The position numbers were made by a program, and so were the translations under genes. From assembly GCF_002075885.1 (NCBI RefSeq), contig NZ_MDET01000028.1, forward strand, positions 1 to 34,298: DNA of 34,298 nucleotides. The letters run 5' to 3'. Source of the DNA: Manganibacter manganicus (GTDB taxonomy: Bacteria; Pseudomonadota; Alphaproteobacteria; Rhizobiales; Rhizobiaceae). This document shows, in pieces, positions 8,324 through 16,102 of the stretch. Under the pieces are notes generated by a model. That model was not told the origin of the DNA. It saw only the letters and a list, made by a program, of their open reading frames with translations, and did no database searches. The stretch's first letter is position 1; each line of letters begins with the position of its first letter.

Positions 8324-8343
8324 ATTTCGACAATAATCGAAAT
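8324..8343. promoter_or_regulatory. Putative ArsR operator palindrome
   Basis: ATTTCGA at 8324-8330 is repeated in inverted form, TCGAAAT, at 8337-8343, separated by six bases. It sits just upstream of the putative -35 box of the arsR-arsO unit. An AT-rich half-like site recurs at 8291-8300. Perfect seven-base arms and position suit an ArsR dimer site; binding itself is inference. Confidence 0.55.
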
Positions 8344-8396
8344 AGGGATAGAATCTTGGAACTGTCTCCAATCCCATGCGGCTTGGAGACTTGTTC

Positions 8397-9173
8397 TTAA
8401 ATCGACCGCTGGTTCACCCGCTTGGCGACTTGCTCCGCGCTTTCGACACGTTCGGAATATCGGTCAATCAGATAGTCCGAGCGATCCCGAAGAAGCAGCG
8501 TGAATTTCATCAGTTCCTCCATCACGTCAACGATCCGGTTGTAATAGGAAGACGGTTTCATGCGTCCGGCTTCGTCGAACTCGGCGAAGGCCTTGGCCAC
8601 CGACGACTGGTTGGGAATCGTGAACATCCGCATCCAGCGTCCGAGAATCCGAAGCTGGTTGACGGCATTGAAGCTTTGCGAGCCTCCCGACACCTGCATG
8701 ACGGCGAGTGTTCGCCCTTGCGTCGGGCGAACCCCGCCCATCGACAGCGGCAGCCAGTCGATCTGCGCCTTCATCACCCCCGTCATGGAGCCGTGCCGTT
8801 CCGGCGAACACCAGACCTGGGCTTCCGACCAGATCGAGAGTTCCCGCAGTTCCTGCACCTTGGGATGATCGGCCGACGTCGAATCGGGAAGCGGCAGGCC
8901 CGAAGGATTGAAGATGCGGACCTCGGCACCGAGCCGACGCAGGATGCGCGCGGCTTCCTCCGTGGCGAGGCGGGAATAGGACCGTTCGCGCAGCGAACCG
9001 TACAGCATCAGTACCCGTGGCCTGTGGATGGCGCGCGGCCCGTCGAACAGCACCTTTCCGTCGATCGGCCGGAACTGGTCTTCGTCGATGCTCGGCAACG
9101 GATCATCGGGAAAATCGTGAAAATCGTGAATATCAGGCAATGCGCTTGCCTTCCGCGTCGATGACGACTTCAC
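8397..9173 (-). CDS. arsH: Arsenical resistance protein ArsH (NADPH-dependent FMN oxidoreductase)
   Basis: A 258-residue flavodoxin-fold protein. It shows the ArsH core VLMLYGSLRERSYSRLATEE (FMN phosphate loop GSLRERSYS), then WCSPERHGSMTGVMKAQIDW and the RMFTIPNQSSVAKAF region. ArsH oxidises trivalent organoarsenicals such as methylarsenite to less toxic pentavalent forms with NADPH. The start used is a GTG at 9173 with AAGGAAG close upstream, overlapping arsC by 41 bp. A TTG at 9140 is an alternative and would reduce the overlap. It is the last gene of the first ars unit. Confidence 0.93.
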   Translation of the reverse strand: MKSSSTRKASALPDIHDFHDFPDDPLPSIDEDQFRPIDGKVLFDGPRAIHRPRVLMLYGSLRERSYSRLATEEAARILRRLGAEVRIFNPSGLPLPDSTSADHPKVQELRELSIWSEAQVWCSPERHGSMTGVMKAQIDWLPLSMGGVRPTQGRTLAVMQVSGGSQSFNAVNQLRILGRWMRMFTIPNQSSVAKAFAEFDEAGRMKPSSYYNRIVDVMEELMKFTLLLRDRSDYLIDRYSERVESAEQVAKRVNQRSI

Positions 9174-9555
9174 CGTCTTCCTTCGTGAACGGGCCGATGT
9201 CCGAATTAGGCAGCATGTCGAGAACAGCTTCCGATGGCCGCGCTAAAACAACGCCGAGCGGCGTGACGACGATCGGGCGGTTGATCAGGATAGGATGCTT
9301 GAGCATGAAGCCGATCAGTTCATCGTCGGTCCACTTCGGATCGGCAAGGCCGAGTTCGCCATAGGGCGTTCCCTTCTCGCGCAGCAGGCCGCGCGGGGAC
9401 AGACCCATGGCCGCGATGAGTTCCATCAATCTTTCCCGGGAAGGCGGGTTCTTCAGGTACTCGATCACCTCGGGTTCTTCGCCCGACTGCCGGATCATGG
9501 CCAGCGTGTTGCGGGAAGTTCCGCACTGGGGGTTATGGTAGAGGGTGACTGTCAT
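9133..9555 (-). CDS. arsC: Arsenate reductase, glutaredoxin-linked type
   Basis: A 140-residue ArsC of the E. coli plasmid R773 type. The catalytic Cys11 lies in HNPQCGTSRNTL, followed by the ArsC hallmarks PPSRERL and RGLLREKGTPY, then HPILINRPIVVTPLG, which carries the anion-binding Arg. It reduces arsenate to arsenite with glutathione and glutaredoxin. The ATG overlaps the stop codon of acr3 (ATGA), indicating translational coupling; the frame upstream of it runs inside acr3. This is the second arsenate reductase in the operon, the other being the low-molecular-weight phosphatase type. Confidence 0.95.
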   Translation of the reverse strand: MTVTLYHNPQCGTSRNTLAMIRQSGEEPEVIEYLKNPPSRERLMELIAAMGLSPRGLLREKGTPYGELGLADPKWTDDELIGFMLKHPILINRPIVVTPLGVVLARPSEAVLDMLPNSDIGPFTKEDGEVVIDAEGKRIA

Positions 9556-10659
9556 TCGGCTGCCTTTTCTGTCGACATCGTATTTTTGACGGCGGTGCCC
9601 TGCTCGTACCAACCCCTGCTGCGGTTCACGATCCATACGACCGAGAGCATGACAGGCACCTCGATGAGAACACCGACGACGGTGGCGAGTGCGGCACCTG
9701 AATTCAGCCCGAACAGCGCGATTGCCGCTGCGACGGCGAGTTCGAAGAAATTCGACGCGCCGATCAGGGCGGAAGGTCCAGCCACGCAGTGCCGCTCGCC
9801 CGACACCCGGTTGAGCAGATAGGCAAGTCCAGAGTTGAAATAGACCTGGATAAGGATCGGCACCGCCAGCAGCGCAATAACCAGCGGTTGGGCGATGATC
9901 TGTTCACCCTGGAACCCGAACAGCAAGACCAGCGTCGCCAACAGGGCGAAGAGCGACAACGGCTGCATCCTGGCGAGAAGCGCATCGAGTGCAGCTTGCC
10001 CTCTTGTAGCCAACAGTGCTTCGAACGAGCTGGGCAACGATCACGGGAAGGACGATGTAGAGCGCGACCGACAGCACGAGCGTGCCCCACGGTACGGTGA
10101 TCGCCGACAGCCCCAACAGCAGGCCGACGATGGGAGCAAACGCTACGATCATGATCGCATCGTTCAACGCCACCTGCGAGAGCGTGAAGTTCGGTTCGCC
10201 GCGCATCAGGTTCGACCAGACGAACACCATCGCCGTGCAGGGGGCGGCAGCAAGGATGATCAGGCCTGCGATATAGGAGTCGACCTGCGCCTCGGGGAGC
10301 CACGGGCGGAACAACCAGCCGATGAAGAGCCAGCCCAGAAGTGCCATCGAGAACGGCTTCACCGCCCAGTTGATGAACAACGTCACGCCGATGCCACGCC
10401 AATAGGTGCCGATCTTGGCGAGCGAACCGAAATCGACCCGCAGCAGCATCGGAACGATCATCAGCCAGATCAGTACAGCGACGGGAATGTTGACCCTGGC
10501 AATCTCCGCCGCCGCTATCGTTCCGAACACGCCGGGCAGCATGTGGCCAAGCACGATGCCTGCGACGATGCACAATGCCACCCAGACGGTAAGGTATTTT
10601 TCGACAAAGCCGATGCCGGCCGGCCGGGGATCGGCGGTGGCCATCGCATGGTCTGTCAT
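9552..10659 (-). pseudogene. acr3: ACR3-family arsenite exporter gene with an internal frameshift
   Basis: Two adjoining frames together encode a complete ACR3 arsenite efflux protein. The first (10659 to 9904, 251 residues) has WLMIVPMLLRVDFGSL, NWAVKPFSMALLGWLF and the conserved AAPCTAMVFVWSNL with its essential Cys. The second resumes at LLATRGQAALD and continues through LIQVYFNSGLAYLLNR, ALIGASNFFELAVAAAIALF and LIEVPVMLSVVWIVNRSRGW, which carries a conserved Glu. The frames join near 10020, where removing one base (an extra A on the minus strand, in CGAAGCA) restores QLVRALLATRGQ as in relatives. The shifted product would lack the last third, including that Glu. This is either real inactivation or a sequencing error. 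Confidence 0.85.
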
Positions 10660-10678
10660 GGTCGTCTTTCGTCTGCGT

Positions 10679-11188
10679 TCAACCGGCTTCCCGCAGGCTG
10701 CCGCCGATCTCGTCCAGGTGCCGCTGCAGCGACAGTCGGTTGAGCGTCGCCATGGGCAGGCTTGTGAAGAGCGCAATACGGCTGTTGAGCATCCGGTAGG
10801 CTTCGGCGAAGGCCAGGTGTTTCTCGGCGTCGGTCCCGCCGGCCGCAGCCGGGTCCGGGATACCCCAATGCGCCGTCATCGGCTGGCCCGGCCAAACCGG
10901 GCAGGGTTCGTTGGCCGCACTGTCGCAGACCGTGAAGACGAAATGCATTTCCGGCGCGCCGGGGGCGGCAAATTCCTCCCAGCTCTTCGAGCGCGCGAAG
11001 GCGGTGTCGTAGTTCAGCCCCTGCAGGAGCTGGAGTGCATAGGGATGCACCGCGCCCTTGGGCTGCGACCCGGCGGAGAAGGCCTTGAAACGGCCCTCGC
11101 CGACCTGGTTGAGGATCGCCTCGGCGAGGATCGAGCGTGCCGAGTTTCCCGTGCACAGGAACAGCGCATTGAATGGTTGGTCGCTCAT
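10679..11188 (-). CDS. arsC: Arsenate reductase, low-molecular-weight phosphatase (thioredoxin-linked) type
   Basis: A 169-residue ArsC of the Staphylococcus pI258 fold family. The phosphatase-like P-loop with nucleophile Cys12 is in LFLCTGNSARS. Cys88 and Cys96 in FTVCDSAANEPCPVWPG fit the resolving cysteines of thioredoxin-linked arsenate reductases, followed by HWGIPDPAAA with the general-acid Asp. It reduces arsenate to arsenite for export. It starts 13 bp after arsR and ends 19 bp before acr3, so it belongs to the same transcript. Confidence 0.94.
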   Translation of the reverse strand: MSDQPFNALFLCTGNSARSILAEAILNQVGEGRFKAFSAGSQPKGAVHPYALQLLQGLNYDTAFARSKSWEEFAAPGAPEMHFVFTVCDSAANEPCPVWPGQPMTAHWGIPDPAAAGGTDAEKHLAFAEAYRMLNSRIALFTSLPMATLNRLSLQRHLDEIGGSLREAG

Positions 11189-11201
11189 TTGCCAATCCTT
11201 C

Positions 11202-11534
11202 CTAACAGTCGCAGGTGACAGCGTTGATGACGGGGCGGCATAGTTCCGGCGCGCCGTTGCAGCAGTCTTCCATCAGGTAGGCCAGCAGGTCACGGAACCC
11301 GGTCATGTCAGCGACGTAGCGGATCGTGCGCCCTTCGCGCGCCGCGCGCACCAGCCCGGCATGATCCAGAATCTTCAGATGGGCCGAAATCGTGTTCTGG
11401 ACGGCACCCAGACGCGCGGCGATCTCCCCGGCCGGGATGCCCTCGCCGCCTGCCTTGACCAGCAGGCGGAAGATTTCCAGCCGGGTGTCCTGACCGAGCG
11501 CGGCAAGCGCCGCCAATGCCGACTTCATATCCAT
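11202..11534 (-). CDS. arsR: ArsR-family repressor of the main ars operon
   Basis: A 110-residue winged-helix repressor with LGQDTRLEIFRLLVKAG and the recognition helix VQNTISAHLKILDHAGLV. The metal site seems to be the C-terminal MEDCCNGAPELC (Cys91, 92, 99), with two more cysteines at the end (108, 110). This matches the C-terminal Cys type rather than the ELCVCDL type. The ATG at 11534 is preferred over one six bases later because AAGGA lies nine bases upstream. It is the first gene of arsR-arsC-acr3-arsC-arsH and likely autoregulates it. Confidence 0.93.
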   Translation of the reverse strand: MDMKSALAALAALGQDTRLEIFRLLVKAGGEGIPAGEIAARLGAVQNTISAHLKILDHAGLVRAAREGRTIRYVADMTGFRDLLAYLMEDCCNGAPELCRPVINAVTCDC

Positions 11535-11554
11535 ATATCATCATCCTTGGATAT
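11527..11554. promoter_or_regulatory. Possible operator at the start of the main ars operon
   Basis: ATATCC at 11527-11532 and GGATAT at 11549-11554 form an inverted repeat spanning the arsR ribosome site and start codon. The surrounding 40 bp are unusually AT-rich for this region. No clear -35/-10 pair could be set. This site does not resemble the palindrome in front of the other arsR. Confidence 0.35.
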
Positions 11555-11732
11555 TACGATATAAGTACTCGATCGCGGCAAATGTGTAAACCCACTTGGG
11601 AAACGGACGGGATCGGCCGCAGGTCTTCCGCGAGCTGCAGCGCAACGTCTTTGATATCCTGAATGCCGGAACTGATCGGCTATTATGGATACGCGGTGCG
11701 CGGTTTGAAGGCTATGCGTCCTGGCCGAGCGT

Positions 11733-13925
11733 TCAGTCGCGCTCCAAGCGCAGGAGCCGCATCGCGTTGGCGGTCACCAGTACCGTCGCTCCGGTGTCGG
11801 CGAGGATGGCTGGCCAGAGGCCGGTCATGCCGATCACGGTGGTGACCAGAAACACCGCCTTGAGGCCGAGGGCGACCGCGATGTTCTGCCTGATGTTGGC
11901 CATCACCGCGCGCGACAGCCGGACCATGCGTGATACATCCTCGACGCGCCCATGAAGGATTGCCGCATCCGCCGTCTCCAGCGCCACGTCCGTGCCTCCG
12001 CCCATGGCGACGCCGATGTCGGCCGCCGCGAGCGCCGGAGCGTCGTTGATCCCGTCGCCCACCTTGGCGACCTTGAGACCGGCCGTCTGCATCTCAGCGA
12101 CGATGCGCTGCTTGTCCTGCGGCAGGAGTTCGGCCCGCGCCTCGATGCCGAGCCCCGCGGCGATGGCCTCGGCCGTTTTCCGGTTGTCCCCGGTAAGCAT
12201 TAAAGTCTGGATGCCAAGGTCCTTGAGTGCCGCCAGCCCAGCCTTCGCGTCGTCGCGGGGCTCATCCCGCATGGCGATCAGTCCCGCAACAGCCGCTCCA
12301 GCCAGCAGCACGGAGACCGTCTTCCCCTGGCTGTTCAGGTCCTCGATCCGGGAGAGCTGTTCCGGAGAAATGGATGCGCGCTCGGCGGCCGCTTTGGCGG
12401 AGGCCAGGAACAGCGCGACGCCCCCGACGTTGCCTTCCACGCCCTTGCCCGAAACGGCCCTCGCGCCGAATGCCGGCGGGATCGGCGCCTTATCCGCCTT
12501 CGCCCTGTCGAGGATAGCTATGGCGAGCGGATGCCTCGATCCCTGTTCGAGGGCGGCAGCCATGGACAGGACCTCGCGCTCGGTCCGCCCATAGGCGATC
12601 ACGTCCGTGACGACGGGTCTGCCTTCGGTCAGGGTACCCGTCTTATCGAAGGCGACGGCCGTAATCCTGCCGAAGCCCTCGAGAACGGCTCCACCCTTCA
12701 TCAGCATGCCGCGGCGCGCGCCGGCCGACAGGCCGGCAGCCACGGCAGCCGGAGTGGAAATCACCAGTGCACAAGGGCAGCCGATCAGCAGGATGGCCAG
12801 CCCCTTGTAAATCCATTCGCTCCACCCTGCACCGAACAGCAGAGGCGGCATGGTTGCGACAAGGGTTCCAACGACGAGGACGCCGGGCGTGTAGTAGCGG
12901 GAAAATCGGTCGATAAAACGCTCGGTCGGAGCCTTGCTCTCCTGAGCTTCCTCCACCAGCCGCACGACGCGGGCGATCGTGTTGTCCTCGGCCCTCGCCG
13001 TCACCCGTACCTTCAGCACGCCATCGGTGCTGATCGTGCCCGCGAAGACATCGTCGTTCTTCCCTTTACGTTTCGGCGTGCTCTCCCCCGTGACGGGTGA
13101 CTCGTCGATCTCCCCGGACCCCTCAACAATCTCCCCGTCCGCCGGGATGCGGTCTCCGGGCCGCACGACGATCAGGTCGCCGACGGCCAGCGATGCGGCA
13201 GGCACCTCCGCGGTGCTTCCATCCTTTTCCACGAACGCGGTCTTCGGTACGAGATCGGCAAGGCCCTGGATGCTCGCACGCGCGCGCCCGGCGGCCACTC
13301 CTTCGAGCAGTTCGCCGATCAGGAAGAGCAGCACGACGGTAGCGGCTTCCTCCGTCGCGCCAATCAGGACGGCGCCGACGGCCGCGATCGTCATGAGGGT
13401 CTCGATGGAGAAGGGCGTCCCCGCCAGGGCAGCCATGGCCGCGCGGCGGGCGATCGGCACGAGCCCGACGAGCAGGGCCGCCACGAAAGCCCAGTGCTCG
13501 GCTGCGGGAACCAGTTTTCCGATCGCGTAGGCCGCGGCGAGCGCCACGCCCGAGGCGATGGTCAGCAGGGCTCGCCTCGACCGCCACCACGGTCCGTCAG
13601 TTTCCTTACCGCCGTGAGGGTGCAAGGATTCGCCGCTGTGTCCTTGTTCCGGTCGCGCGTCGCCGTCGTCCTCGACAGGCCTTACCCCGTAACCCAGCCT
13701 TGAGATCTGCCTGACGATCGCTTCCTTGGGGACCGCGCCGCTATGCGTCACGGTCAGGCTGCCGCTGGCGACGGAGACCGATACGTCCGCCACGCCCTTG
13801 ATCCGCCTGACGGCGGTGTCGATGTTGGCTGCGCAGGATGCGCAATCCATGCCGCTGACGCGATACCGTGTCTGAGCGGTGAGCGCTGCCGGATTGTCCC
13901 GGGATACGGAAGGAGCGGAAACCAT
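11733..13925 (-). CDS. zntA: P1B-type heavy-metal ATPase (Zn/Cd/Pb exporter)
   Basis: A 730-residue metal-exporting ATPase. One N-terminal HMA domain carries GMDCASC (Cys28 and Cys31). A short His-containing linker (GHSGESLHPHGG) follows, then the membrane domain with CPC in IGCPCALVI, the actuator TGES, the phosphorylation DKTGTLTEG, HP in GSRHPLAIA, MLTGDN and GDGINDAPAL. The last helix, with DTGATVLVTANAMRLL, matches the Zn/Cd/Pb subgroup (ZntA/CadA) rather than the copper one. It is divergent from a MerR-type regulator with a shared control region and should be induced by that regulator. Confidence 0.93.
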   Translation of the reverse strand: MVSAPSVSRDNPAALTAQTRYRVSGMDCASCAANIDTAVRRIKGVADVSVSVASGSLTVTHSGAVPKEAIVRQISRLGYGVRPVEDDGDARPEQGHSGESLHPHGGKETDGPWWRSRRALLTIASGVALAAAYAIGKLVPAAEHWAFVAALLVGLVPIARRAAMAALAGTPFSIETLMTIAAVGAVLIGATEEAATVVLLFLIGELLEGVAAGRARASIQGLADLVPKTAFVEKDGSTAEVPAASLAVGDLIVVRPGDRIPADGEIVEGSGEIDESPVTGESTPKRKGKNDDVFAGTISTDGVLKVRVTARAEDNTIARVVRLVEEAQESKAPTERFIDRFSRYYTPGVLVVGTLVATMPPLLFGAGWSEWIYKGLAILLIGCPCALVISTPAAVAAGLSAGARRGMLMKGGAVLEGFGRITAVAFDKTGTLTEGRPVVTDVIAYGRTEREVLSMAAALEQGSRHPLAIAILDRAKADKAPIPPAFGARAVSGKGVEGNVGGVALFLASAKAAAERASISPEQLSRIEDLNSQGKTVSVLLAGAAVAGLIAMRDEPRDDAKAGLAALKDLGIQTLMLTGDNRKTAEAIAAGLGIEARAELLPQDKQRIVAEMQTAGLKVAKVGDGINDAPALAAADIGVAMGGGTDVALETADAAILHGRVEDVSRMVRLSRAVMANIRQNIAVALGLKAVFLVTTVIGMTGLWPAILADTGATVLVTANAMRLLRLERD

Positions 13926-13954
13926 AATTCACCTGTTGCCATTGCCTGCACGGC

Positions 13955-13985
13955 AACCTAATTGCTCTAGCGACTAGAGGTTCAA
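13955..13985 (-). promoter_or_regulatory. MerR-type promoter and operator of the P-type ATPase gene
   Basis: On the minus strand TTGAAC (13985-13980) and TAGGTT (13960-13955) are separated by exactly 19 bp. The spacer holds a perfect palindrome, CTCTAG-N3-CTAGAG, at 13965-13979. The overlong 19-bp spacer with central dyad is the hallmark of promoters activated by MerR-family metal sensors (CadR, PbrR, ZntR) through DNA untwisting. Confidence 0.85.
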
Positions 13986-13999
13986 GAGGAAAAATCGCG

Positions 14000-14413
14000 A
14001 TGTACTCGATCGGCGAGCTGTCACGGCGCACGGGAGTGAAGGTACCCACCATCCGCTACTACGAACAGATGCGGCTGATGGAGGCGCCGGAGCGTTCCGA
14101 CGGCAACCAAAGGCGCTACGGCAAGTCGGAACTCGAACGGCTGGCCTTCATCCGGCATGCCCGCGATCTCGGCCTGGCGATCGATTCGATCCGGGAACTG
14201 ATCGAGCTCAGCGGCCATCCCGACATGCCGTGCGCCGACGCGGACCGGATCGCCAAGGAACAGCTCGCTTCCGTCAGGGGTCGCATCGCCCGCCTACGGA
14301 AGCTGGAAAGGGAGCTGGAGCGGATCGCCACCTGCTGCATAGGCGAGACGGTCGGAGACTGCTACGTCATCCGTGCGCTGTCGGACCACACGCTGTGCCG
14401 AGACGAACATTGA
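14000..14413 (+). CDS. MerR-family Cd/Pb/Zn-responsive regulator (CadR/PbrR-like)
   Basis: A 137-residue regulator. The N-terminal winged helix is typical (MYSIGELSRRTGVKVPTIRY, then YYEQMRLMEAPER), followed by the dimerisation coiled coil. Cys78, Cys112/113 and Cys121 line up with the metal-binding cysteines of CadR/PbrR (near 77-79, 112-114 and 119-123); a further Cys133 ends a short tail. Ribosome site AGAGGA lies nine bases upstream. It is divergent from the ATPase gene and reads away from the dyad promoter. Which of Cd, Pb or Zn it prefers cannot be decided from sequence. Confidence 0.91.
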   Translation: MYSIGELSRRTGVKVPTIRYYEQMRLMEAPERSDGNQRRYGKSELERLAFIRHARDLGLAIDSIRELIELSGHPDMPCADADRIAKEQLASVRGRIARLRKLERELERIATCCIGETVGDCYVIRALSDHTLCRDEH

Positions 14414-14414
14414 T

Positions 14415-14633
14415 TCAGCGCTTGCGACGGCGCCGGCGACGGGAGGCCCGGCAGAAGCAGCCGCGCCCCGCGATGATGAAGCGGTAGGCTTCGTCCGCGC
14501 CGCCGCCTTCCAGACCTCCGCAAAGGCATTCCAGTGCACACAGAAGATGTTCCGCGACGTCGGACCGACCGCTTTCCATGGCGGACTTGAACGCTTCAAC
14601 GATCGCGCAGTCGAGAGGTCTTTCGGCGAGCAT
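14415..14633 (-). CDS. Small conserved hypothetical protein with Cys motifs
   Basis: A 72-residue protein not assigned to a named family. The N-terminal part (MLAERPLDCAIVEAFKSAME, then SGRSDVAEHLLCALECLCGG) looks helical and contains four of its cysteines. The C-terminal part has FIIAGRGCFCRAS followed by a run of eight arginines ending in KR. The ATG at 14633 is preceded by GGGAGG at a six-base gap, a strong ribosome site, which favours it over an upstream start at 14684. It ends one base after the convergent MerR gene stops. It could bind a metal, but this is only suggested by the cysteines and context. Confidence 0.6.
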   Translation of the reverse strand: MLAERPLDCAIVEAFKSAMESGRSDVAEHLLCALECLCGGLEGGGADEAYRFIIAGRGCFCRASRRRRRRKR

Positions 14634-14706
14634 TTTCCGCCTCCCTGTTATTGAATCTGCGCCTTCCATCAACTGGAAGGTCAAGCGAAAAACGGCGGCG
14701 GGGCAG

Positions 14707-15195
14707 CTATCGCTGGACCTCCTGCGTTCGGCGCGCGTAGACCCGGTTCAATTCGTCATGCCGCCTCTGCACGTCCGTTGGCCACCTCGACTTGATGAAG
14801 GACAGGACAGCTATGATGTCGTCGTCGCTCAGGACTCCGTCGTACGCAGGCATCCTCGTCTTGTAGTCCTTGAGATTGGCCGCCTTGACCACGCCAAGCT
14901 TGGTGATGTTGAACAACAACTGGTCGGGATGGTGCCAGGTGTGGCCGCTTGCGTCGTGTGGCGGAGCCGGCATGAAACCGTCCTCGTCCCGGGTCTGCCA
15001 GTCGGGTTGCCCTTCCAGGTTATTACCGTGGCAGGAGGCGCAGTTTCGGGCATAGACGGCTTCGCCCCTGGCGACCACCGTTCCGTTGTGCGGCTCGAGT
15101 AGTCCGGCTGAATTCCGGTTAAGGAACGCGAAGCCGCCATAGATGGCAACGGCTGCCGCGAGCGCCACCAAGGCGGGAACCAGGAATTTCTTCAT
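14707..15195 (-). CDS. Membrane-anchored monoheme cytochrome c
   Basis: A 162-residue protein with an uncleaved signal-like helix at the N-terminus (MKKFLVPALVALAAAVAIYG). The class I heme site is YARNCASCHGNNLEGQ and the likely axial Met lies in KTRMPAYDGVLSDDDI. It would face the periplasm and pass electrons to or from partners. The ATG at 15195 has GAGGTGG about nine bases upstream. The next gene upstream, 43 bp away on the same strand, is a very small membrane protein. In this cluster it may accept electrons from the multicopper oxidase or thiol proteins, which is inference. Confidence 0.88.
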   Translation of the reverse strand: MKKFLVPALVALAAAVAIYGGFAFLNRNSAGLLEPHNGTVVARGEAVYARNCASCHGNNLEGQPDWQTRDEDGFMPAPPHDASGHTWHHPDQLLFNITKLGVVKAANLKDYKTRMPAYDGVLSDDDIIAVLSFIKSRWPTDVQRRHDELNRVYARRTQEVQR

Positions 15196-15238
15196 AGCGA
15201 CACACCACCTCGAATGCCCAACGGGCAAACGAGCGGCC

Positions 15239-15355
15239 TCACCGGAAGAACAGATACTTCACCAGCGCCGCGATCAGCAAAATCACGAGGACCAGGAGGA
15301 GGAGGCCGACAAGCCCCATTCCCCACATTCCGCCGGGCATCATCTGGTCCATCAT
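15239..15355 (-). CDS. 38-residue single-pass membrane protein
   Basis: A very short gene read on the minus strand from ATG at 15355 to TGA at 15239. The product begins with a Met/Gly-rich segment (MMDQMMPGGMWGMG) followed by one strongly hydrophobic helix and the ending ALVKYLFFR. GAGGAG seven bases before the ATG is an excellent ribosome site, and the gene sits in line with its neighbours, so it is probably real. The six N-terminal methionines may bind Cu(I), which would fit the copper setting, but no function is established. Confidence 0.65.
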   Translation of the reverse strand: MMDQMMPGGMWGMGLVGLLLLVLVILLIAALVKYLFFR

Positions 15356-15437
15356 GGCTGTGCTCCTCGGGTATGATCAAAACAGGTCCCACCATTTCTT
15401 TCTGTCAACGTGCGCGTGCGGCGGCAGTTCTCCCGCC

Positions 15438-16004
15438 TTACCCCGAGCGGCCACAGCCATTGGACAAGTTCCAGACGTCGACCACCTGCTTCCCGGAGAA
15501 CCCGTGTTCGCTGATCAGGAACTTCGCCAGGCCGCCATACATCGTCCAGCGCCAGCACGGGCAGCAGCACGGCCCCTTCTCGTCCGATTTATCCATTGCG
15601 TATTGATAGGCACGCTGCCGATCAGCGGAGAGCGCCCGTTCATAGTAGGACATCGCCTTTTGCGCGACGCCCGCGGCGATATCGTAAGGATCAGGCGGGA
15701 TTTCCACTATGGCGGCGTATTTGGTCAGCCCCTGCACCTGCTCGGCGTAGCGCTTGCGGTCCATTTCGGCGCAGCAGGAGCCTTGCAGCCGCGCTGTCAC
15801 CGGCATCCATGCGATCGAATCCGCAAAGGCTGGCGTGCAGGCGCTGTTGCCATTCTTGCTCAGATAGTCGAAGCGCTCATCCAGGCTTTGCGGCTGAGCG
15901 GCTTCTGCCGGGATTCCTGTGGCGAACAGCAACGCAATGCACCCGGCCCCGACGGAAAAATCACGGCGGGAAACGGCTCCTCCCGGTATCAGCTCTTTTG
16001 CCAT
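15438..16004 (-). CDS. Tat-exported Cys-rich protein of unknown function
   Basis: A 188-residue protein with a twin-arginine signal (VSRRDFSVGAGCIALLFATG, then AEAA as a likely cleavage area), so it should be exported folded. The mature part has ACTPAF, GSCCAEMDRKRYAEQ and a striking KGPCCCPCWRW segment, followed by MYGGLAKFLISEHGFSGKQV and NLSNGCG. The paired and tripled cysteines suggest a bound metal or cofactor, which would explain use of Tat. GAAGG lies six to seven bases upstream of the ATG. No named family was recognised; conserved relatives probably occur in similar copper clusters. Confidence 0.75.
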   Translation of the reverse strand: MAKELIPGGAVSRRDFSVGAGCIALLFATGIPAEAAQPQSLDERFDYLSKNGNSACTPAFADSIAWMPVTARLQGSCCAEMDRKRYAEQVQGLTKYAAIVEIPPDPYDIAAGVAQKAMSYYERALSADRQRAYQYAMDKSDEKGPCCCPCWRWTMYGGLAKFLISEHGFSGKQVVDVWNLSNGCGRSG

Positions 16005-16102
16005 GTTGCACCTTCCGGTTCAGTCGAGGGAGATGATGTTCAGTGCGGCCATACCGATCAATCTCGGCAGTGGTCACCTGTTACAGGCTCGCAGCGTCAG
16101 CT

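Noticed and set aside
10017..10023. Programmed frameshift in acr3
   Set aside because: There is no slippery heptamer at the junction and no known frameshifting in ACR3; an indel or a sequencing error is simpler.
11596..11730. Possible coding segment with VFRELQRNVFDILNAGTDRL upstream of the ars operon
   Set aside because: No start, no ribosome site, no recognised family; the frame runs into antisense of the ATPase gene. It could be a scrap of mobile DNA but is not supportable.
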